Positions 22,881 through 26,920 of a stretch of 26,920 nt of DNA are shown here, piece after piece. The stretch is from Verrucomicrobiaceae bacterium (GTDB lineage Bacteria > Verrucomicrobiota > Verrucomicrobiia > Verrucomicrobiales > Verrucomicrobiaceae). The translations under genes were made by a program, and so were the position numbers. The number at the start of each line of letters is the position of its first letter. The first letter of the stretch is position 1. The stretch covers positions 1 to 26,920 of the forward strand of contig JAGKWZ010000048.1 of NCBI GenBank assembly GCA_021151605.1, given 5' to 3'. The notes under the pieces were generated by a model, which was not told the origin of the DNA, searched no databases, and was given only the letters and a program-made list of their open reading frames with translations.

Positions 22881-23657
22881 TCACTCGAACACAAACGGCA
22901 GGCCCTGTGCCTTCATCATGTCGCGTTCCTTGCTGAGGTATTGCTCGGCGAGTTTGGCGAAGGCTCCCTCCTTCTTCATCTGGGCGATGGCTTCATTCAC
23001 GGTCGCCTTCAGGTCTTCGCGGCCCTTTTTGAGGCCGACGGCCCAGACTTCTTCGCGCAACGGAGCGAGCAGGGCGCGGGTGCGGTCGGCGTGCTTGGCG
23101 TGGTAGTTCATCACGCTGACTTGATCGTACACCCAGGCATCGACGGTGCCGTTGACGACTTCGAGGACGCAGGCGGCGTCCGTATCGAGTGCGACGAGTT
23201 TCGCGCCGGGGACATGCTCGCGGCACCATTGCTCACCAGTGGTGGCGATGCGCACGGCGAGCTTGCGGCCCGGCGCTTTGAGGTCGTCCACGGACTGCAC
23301 GGTGGAGTCTTTGGCGGCTAGGATGGAGAGGCCGGTCTTCACATAGGGCTCAGAGAAGTCGATCGACTTGCGACGCTGCTCATTGGCGGTGAGTGAGGAG
23401 ATGATGAGGTCGATCTGGCCGGTTTGCAGCGCGGGGATGAGGCCATCGAAGTTGATGTTTCGGAACTCGACCGGCTTGCCCAACTTCTTGGCGATCTCCT
23501 CCCCGATGGCCACGCTGACGCCGCTGATTTTGCCTTTCTCATCCACAAACTCAAAGGGTGGGTAGGTGGCGTCAGTGCCGATGACGAGGACGTCAGGTTT
23601 GGCGCAGCCGAGCAAAAACAGAGAGGAAAAGAGGCAAAAAAGACGAAGGGCTTTCAT
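22881..23657 (-). CDS. Amino-acid-type ABC transporter substrate-binding lipoprotein (family 3)
   Basis: The protein has 258 residues from the ATG at 23655-23657. The signal MKALRLFCLFSSLFLLGC has a clear lipobox with lipidated Cys18. The mature part is a bacterial solute-binding protein family 3 domain: IGTDATYPPFEFVDEKGKI, FDGLIPALQTGQIDLIISS, RRKSIDFSEPY and a C-terminal LKATVNEAIAQMKKEG. Such proteins bind polar amino acids for uptake; the ligand is not readable. An upstream ATG at 23697-23699 would destroy the signal peptide and overlap the TPR gene. There is no permease or ATPase gene beside it in the window, so it works with distant partners or as a sensor. Confidence 0.9.
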   Translation of the reverse strand: MKALRLFCLFSSLFLLGCAKPDVLVIGTDATYPPFEFVDEKGKISGVSVAIGEEIAKKLGKPVEFRNINFDGLIPALQTGQIDLIISSLTANEQRRKSIDFSEPYVKTGLSILAAKDSTVQSVDDLKAPGRKLAVRIATTGEQWCREHVPGAKLVALDTDAACVLEVVNGTVDAWVYDQVSVMNYHAKHADRTRALLAPLREEVWAVGLKKGREDLKATVNEAIAQMKKEGAFAKLAEQYLSKERDMMKAQGLPFVFE

Positions 23658-23695
23658 GGAGGGCACTCTGATACGCCGCCAAGGAAAGGGAAGTC

Positions 23696-24616
23696 TCATT
23701 CAAGGGTGGAGAGGACTTTGGCTCGGCGTTTGCGGAACGCCTCTGCCCGCCGGTCTTCATTGAGCGCTTCGAGCAGGGCGATGTAGTCGCTTCCCACGGC
23801 TTCGTAACTTGTTGCTTTATCCTGAATGTTGGATTCGAGGATCCTCAGAGCGCGCTCGAAGTCGAGCAGAGCGCTGACGTTGTCGCCAAGCTCATGGCGC
23901 GCGGTGGCGATGTTGCTGAGAGACTGGGCGACATCAGGGTGATCAGGGCCGAGGATTTTTTCCCGGATCTCCAGTCCTTCTGCGAACATCTTTTTGGCCT
24001 CATCTGGGAAGCCGGCCGTGTAGTAGAGGCTGCCAAGATTGTTGTAAACAGAGGCCACGGCCTCGGTGTCTCGGCCCATCCGTAACTCGATTGTTTCCAG
24101 TGAGCGGAGGTAATGCTGCTCGGCGAGGGCAAATTTGCCCAGGCCCTTGTAGATCATGGCCAGATTGTTGCGGAGTTGCGCCGCTGTCAGATCATCTGGC
24201 GGCGAGAGCGCTTCGAAGTCAGCAGCAGCCTGTTCATAAAGCGGCGCTGCTTTGGCTTCGCTCCCATTAAAGTCCAACAAGGTAGCTAGCTGCATGCTCA
24301 GCCTGGCGCGTTCGCCGAGAAGGTCAGGGCGGTCCCCCGCCAGTTCCAGGCCTTCCTGGTAGCAGGCTTCTGCTTCATCGATCTGATTGAGCTCGCGCTT
24401 TACATCCCCGAGCGTCTGCAGCGCCTGGCAGAGCTTGGCGATATGTTCGTCGCCTTCGGTTCCGTCATTGCGCGCCTCCATTAATGACGCTGTGGCAGCC
24501 TTCAGGGCTTCATCATGCCTGCCTTCAGCGAGGAGATTTAGCACTGGCTGCGTGGAGGTGGGACTATGGGCGCGGTCTGGCACGGTTTTTGAAGAGTGGG
24601 TTGGGTAAGACTCCAA
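23696..24616 (-). CDS. Tetratricopeptide-repeat protein (kinesin-light-chain-like repeats)
   Basis: The protein has up to 306 residues with no signal peptide or membrane segment. At least four helical-pair repeats with a 42-residue period are visible near 103, 145, 187 and 229, plus a related one near 60. The best is ASVYNNLGSLYYTAGFPDEAKKMF followed by a LGPDHPDVA linker. This makes it a cytoplasmic protein-interaction scaffold of unknown partner. The start is uncertain: the longest frame begins with TTG at 24614-24616, and a GTG 11 codons later is possible. There is no Shine-Dalgarno sequence at either. It lies 38 bases before the solute-binding lipoprotein gene on the same strand. Confidence 0.85.
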   Translation of the reverse strand: MESYPTHSSKTVPDRAHSPTSTQPVLNLLAEGRHDEALKAATASLMEARNDGTEGDEHIAKLCQALQTLGDVKRELNQIDEAEACYQEGLELAGDRPDLLGERARLSMQLATLLDFNGSEAKAAPLYEQAAADFEALSPPDDLTAAQLRNNLAMIYKGLGKFALAEQHYLRSLETIELRMGRDTEAVASVYNNLGSLYYTAGFPDEAKKMFAEGLEIREKILGPDHPDVAQSLSNIATARHELGDNVSALLDFERALRILESNIQDKATSYEAVGSDYIALLEALNEDRRAEAFRKRRAKVLSTLE

Positions 24617-24677
24617 ATCTATGCTTGGACTGGGCGCTTGGCATCAAGCAAAAAACATGATGTGGATTTGATTCCGC

Positions 24678-25523
24678 TTACCACTTGAGGCTTTTCAGGA
24701 AACCCAGGCTAGCAGGGATCTGCTCCTCAGAGGTTGGAGATTCGTCTTCGATGAAGTAGTGCTTCACTCCGACCTTTTGCGCTGCTGTGAAGATGGCCTG
24801 CCAGTTCATCTGGCCGGTGCCGAGCGTGACGTCGTTGCTCACGTCTGTGCCTCCGCTGAGTGAGCCAGTGGCCACGCCTTTTTTGAGATCCTTCAGATGC
24901 ATGAGCTTCCAGCGTGCAGGGTATTTCTCCAGCAGAGCAGCGGGGTCCTGCCCAGGGAAGACGACCCACAGGACATCCATTTCATAACTCACATGTTCCG
25001 GCTTAGTGCCTGTGATGAGCACGTCCATCAAGGTGCCTGCTGGGTGCTTTTCAAATTCGTAGCCGTGACAGTGGTAAAAGAAGCTGATACCGGCTGCGGC
25101 GAGTGCTTCCCCCGCTTTGTTAAAGGTGGAGATGGCATCCTGGCACTCGGCTTCGTCAAAGCTGCCTTTGTGATCGATCCAGGCACAGCCTGCATATTTC
25201 AGACCCAGTGTTTTTGCCTCGGCGACCACTTTTTCGAGGTCGTTTTTGTAGCGGCCGTAAGGGAAGTGGCCGCTTACTGGGACGAGGCCGCGTTGGTCGA
25301 GTTCTGCTTTGAACTGCGCTGGTGTGAGATCGTAGGTGCCTGCCAGCTCCACTTCGGTAATGCCAAAGGACTTTACCCGATCCAGCGTCCACGGCACGCC
25401 GCGCAGCTTGAACTGGCTGCGGAGGCTGTAGAGCTGAAGTCCGGCAGTGCCGTTGAAGGCTCCCTGCGCCAGGGCGCTGGCAGCGGTAGTGAAAACGAGA
25501 AGGCAAGTGAGGATGATTTTCAT
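24678..25523 (-). CDS. Exported sugar phosphate isomerase/epimerase-like TIM-barrel protein
   Basis: The protein has 281 residues from the ATG at 25521-25523. The signal peptide MKIILTCLLVFTTAASALAQ supports this start; an ATG 13 codons earlier would bury it. The body fits the xylose-isomerase-like TIM barrel (AP endonuclease family 2): LQLYSLRSQFK, GITEVELAGTYDLTP, GLKYAGCAWI, ISFFYHCHGYEF, EMDVLWVVFPGQDP and WKLMHLKDLKKG. The histidine, glutamate and aspartate residues could hold a divalent metal. Exported members are common in Verrucomicrobia and Planctomycetes and probably act on sugars or polyols in the periplasm. The substrate is unknown. Confidence 0.87.
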   Translation of the reverse strand: MKIILTCLLVFTTAASALAQGAFNGTAGLQLYSLRSQFKLRGVPWTLDRVKSFGITEVELAGTYDLTPAQFKAELDQRGLVPVSGHFPYGRYKNDLEKVVAEAKTLGLKYAGCAWIDHKGSFDEAECQDAISTFNKAGEALAAAGISFFYHCHGYEFEKHPAGTLMDVLITGTKPEHVSYEMDVLWVVFPGQDPAALLEKYPARWKLMHLKDLKKGVATGSLSGGTDVSNDVTLGTGQMNWQAIFTAAQKVGVKHYFIEDESPTSEEQIPASLGFLKSLKW

Positions 25524-25583
25524 GCGAGCGATGAATTTGTCAGGAACGATCCACGATGACAAGACCTGGATGACGTTTGGAGA

Positions 25584-25614
25584 GACTTCAGTCCCCTTCT
25601 TTAGGGGCTAAATC
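25584..25614. repeat. REP-like palindrome, second family member
   Basis: The left arm GACTTCAGTCCCC and right arm GGGGCTAAATC flank a short loop, and the inner CCCCT / AGGGG forms a 5-bp stem. The left arm shares its first 11 bases exactly with the reverse complement of the element at 6523-6546, and the right arm is similar (GGGGCTAAATC against GGACTAAAGTC). The right arm contains the TAG stop codon of the gene at 25608. It could also act as a weak terminator. Confidence 0.5.
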
Positions 25615-26920
25615 AGCCGGGTGATGCGTTTCCAGAAGAAATCCAGCTCGCGGGCGAGGACGCCGATGACCTTGGCTGGCTCGGCCTGGAGGACGCCGGA
25701 CTCGGACTCCTTGATGATCCTCTGCATTGCATAGAGGCAGGAGAGCCCATCGGTATCGAGATGCACGATGTCGGTGATCTGGCGGATTGGCTCAGGCAGC
25801 ACCTGGCTGTTTTGCAGACTCTGCCAGGAGAATTGCTCCCTCTCCGATTTAAAGCCGACGAGTTTTAATTTCGGTGCCGCCCCGCCTTCTTGCTCAGCCT
25901 GAGCGGCAAGATCCGTCACTCGACCAGCAGCGAAGGTGCTGAGGGTCCGCCAGTAGGCGACGTCATTGAATGGGGCGAGTCCGAAAAGGATCTCCACTCC
26001 CTGGAGCGACCAGTAAAAGGCGAAGCGTCCGTTGAGCCCGGGCAGTTCATGCTCACTAAAGCGCACAAGCGGGAAACGGCGGCCTGCGAGGCGGATGAGA
26101 TCTGCGAGTCGGCCGTAATCCAGCGGCTGAGTCAGTGCCTCAGCTTGCAATTGCTGTCGCAGGACCTGGAATCGCCCCTGGAGAAGGTCGGTTGAGGCGA
26201 CCAGCGCTGCGACATTTCCAGCACTAGGTACGTTGCCAGTGGCGACTTGAAAGGGAGAGGCCGAGGGCGCAGATGGCTGAGGCGGCGGAGGCTGGCCTAC
26301 CAAGGTCTTCAGCCGGAAAGGAGACCCGCTGGGTGCCGCGTGGGCCTCTGGAGCGGGTGCGGGTGGGCTGATGTTTTGCCCTTCGGCAGCGAGGGGGGAA
26401 GTCGCCTTTCCCGGCTGGCGCAGCCGGGCCAGCATTTCCCGAAGTTTGACAAATGCATCTGTCGTGGAGGCAGCGCCGAGATCACTCCCGTTCGTCCCGG
26501 CTTTTCCTGTCCAGTCCTCGAGACTGCCGGTATCTTCGACGTGGATCTTGGGGTGCTGTCCGTTTGAATTAGCCGGAGCCACAGGCTCCTCCAAGATTTC
26601 CGGCGGGGCGGGGTCGATAAACCGCGCTGGCTCCTCATCCTGTGGCAAGGCGGCCAGTGGCTCGGTAAGACTCTCGGCCATGGTTTGCACCTCACTCGCG
26701 GTCTGGTCATCAAACAGCACGGGCAGGGCAGGGGAAGGCAGACGCAGAGTTTCAGTCAAAAGAGGAATGTCCCCTCCCGGCTCTTTCTCCAAAGAGGGCA
26801 GGACATCCACCTCGACACTCTCTGGAAATTCAGGCACCGCAGGTGGTGAAGCTGGCGATTCTGGGGAGGCCGACGGAGCGGAATGAAAAATTTCCCACTG
26901 CCGCGCACAATGCCGCAAGA
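25608..26920 (-). CDS. Unrecognised proline-rich protein, 5' end outside window
   Basis: The frame runs open to the window edge, so this is most likely the C-terminal part of a longer protein (at least 436 residues visible; a TTG at 26916-26918 is possible as a start but unconvincing). The first 240 visible residues are rich in proline, alanine, glutamate and serine with low complexity, so probably disordered. The last 200 look folded, with FQVLRQQLQAEALTQPLDYGRLADLIRLAG, a tryptophan/phenylalanine strand FAFYWSLQGVEILFG and a C-terminal LARELDFFWKRITRLI. I recognise no family. The stop codon lies within a REP-like palindrome, so the last residues may be strain-specific. Confidence 0.7.
   Translation of the reverse strand, partial: LRHCARQWEIFHSAPSASPESPASPPAVPEFPESVEVDVLPSLEKEPGGDIPLLTETLRLPSPALPVLFDDQTASEVQTMAESLTEPLAALPQDEEPARFIDPAPPEILEEPVAPANSNGQHPKIHVEDTGSLEDWTGKAGTNGSDLGAASTTDAFVKLREMLARLRQPGKATSPLAAEGQNISPPAPAPEAHAAPSGSPFRLKTLVGQPPPPQPSAPSASPFQVATGNVPSAGNVAALVASTDLLQGRFQVLRQQLQAEALTQPLDYGRLADLIRLAGRRFPLVRFSEHELPGLNGRFAFYWSLQGVEILFGLAPFNDVAYWRTLSTFAAGRVTDLAAQAEQEGGAAPKLKLVGFKSEREQFSWQSLQNSQVLPEPIRQITDIVHLDTDGLSCLYAMQRIIKESESGVLQAEPAKVIGVLARELDFFWKRITRLI

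Noticed and set aside
1..26920. CRISPR arrays, tRNA or rRNA genes, riboswitches
   Set aside because: No regularly spaced repeats, cloverleaf signatures or known aptamer cores were seen on reading both strands; a covariance-model scan was not possible.

Overview
The window looks like a chromosomal segment of a Verrucomicrobiota bacterium, close in style to Prosthecobacter or Verrucomicrobium. The clues are a secreted DUF1080 (3-keto-disaccharide hydrolase-like) protein, a large dehydrogenase-HEAT-cytochrome c protein with a CVACH motif, an exported sugar isomerase/epimerase-like TIM barrel, Calx-beta and PKD secreted proteins, and a GSII-type glutamine synthetase. The taxonomic call is an inference from gene content. 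Nearly all chosen start codons lack a Shine-Dalgarno-like purine stretch, so starts were picked from signal peptides, family lengths and spacing.

Layout. 1-791: 3' part of a DUF1080 gene with a terminator. 885-6059 (minus): a membrane-anchored WD40 propeller gene and a 1130-residue exported cytochrome c dehydrogenase-like gene. 6113-6515: a broken duplicate of the last third of glutamine synthetase, including its terminator. 6613-11390 (plus): two exported-protein genes, a Calx-beta protein and a lipase-like alpha/beta hydrolase. 11709-12722 (minus): intact glutamine synthetase, behind what reads as a sigma-54 promoter. 12882-16620: a TolC/NodT-type outer-membrane efflux lipoprotein diverging from a TonB-dependent receptor. 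16651-19057: an iron-sulfur (6-4)-type photolyase diverging from a short CorA-like membrane protein. 19075-21087 (minus): an exported metzincin-like protease with PPC and PKD domains. 21342-22181 (plus): folP. 22182-24616 (minus): a probable three-gene run TPR protein / amino-acid-binding lipoprotein / YggS. 24678-25523 (minus): an exported TIM-barrel protein. 25608-26920 (minus): C-terminal part of an unrecognised proline-rich protein.

The most notable structure is a pair of 403-bp direct repeats (6113-6515 and 11636-12038, about 97% identical by hand alignment, no indels) bracketing a 5.1-kb segment with the two exported-protein genes. One repeat is the 3' end of the working glutamine synthetase gene. 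The other is a decayed remnant whose inner edge lies next to a REP-like palindrome. Recombination between the repeats would remove the segment and leave a complete glutamine synthetase gene, so the segment behaves architecturally like an insertion at the 3' end of that gene, although no recombinase is visible. A relative of the REP-like palindrome occurs at 25584-25614, where it supplies the stop codon of the last gene.
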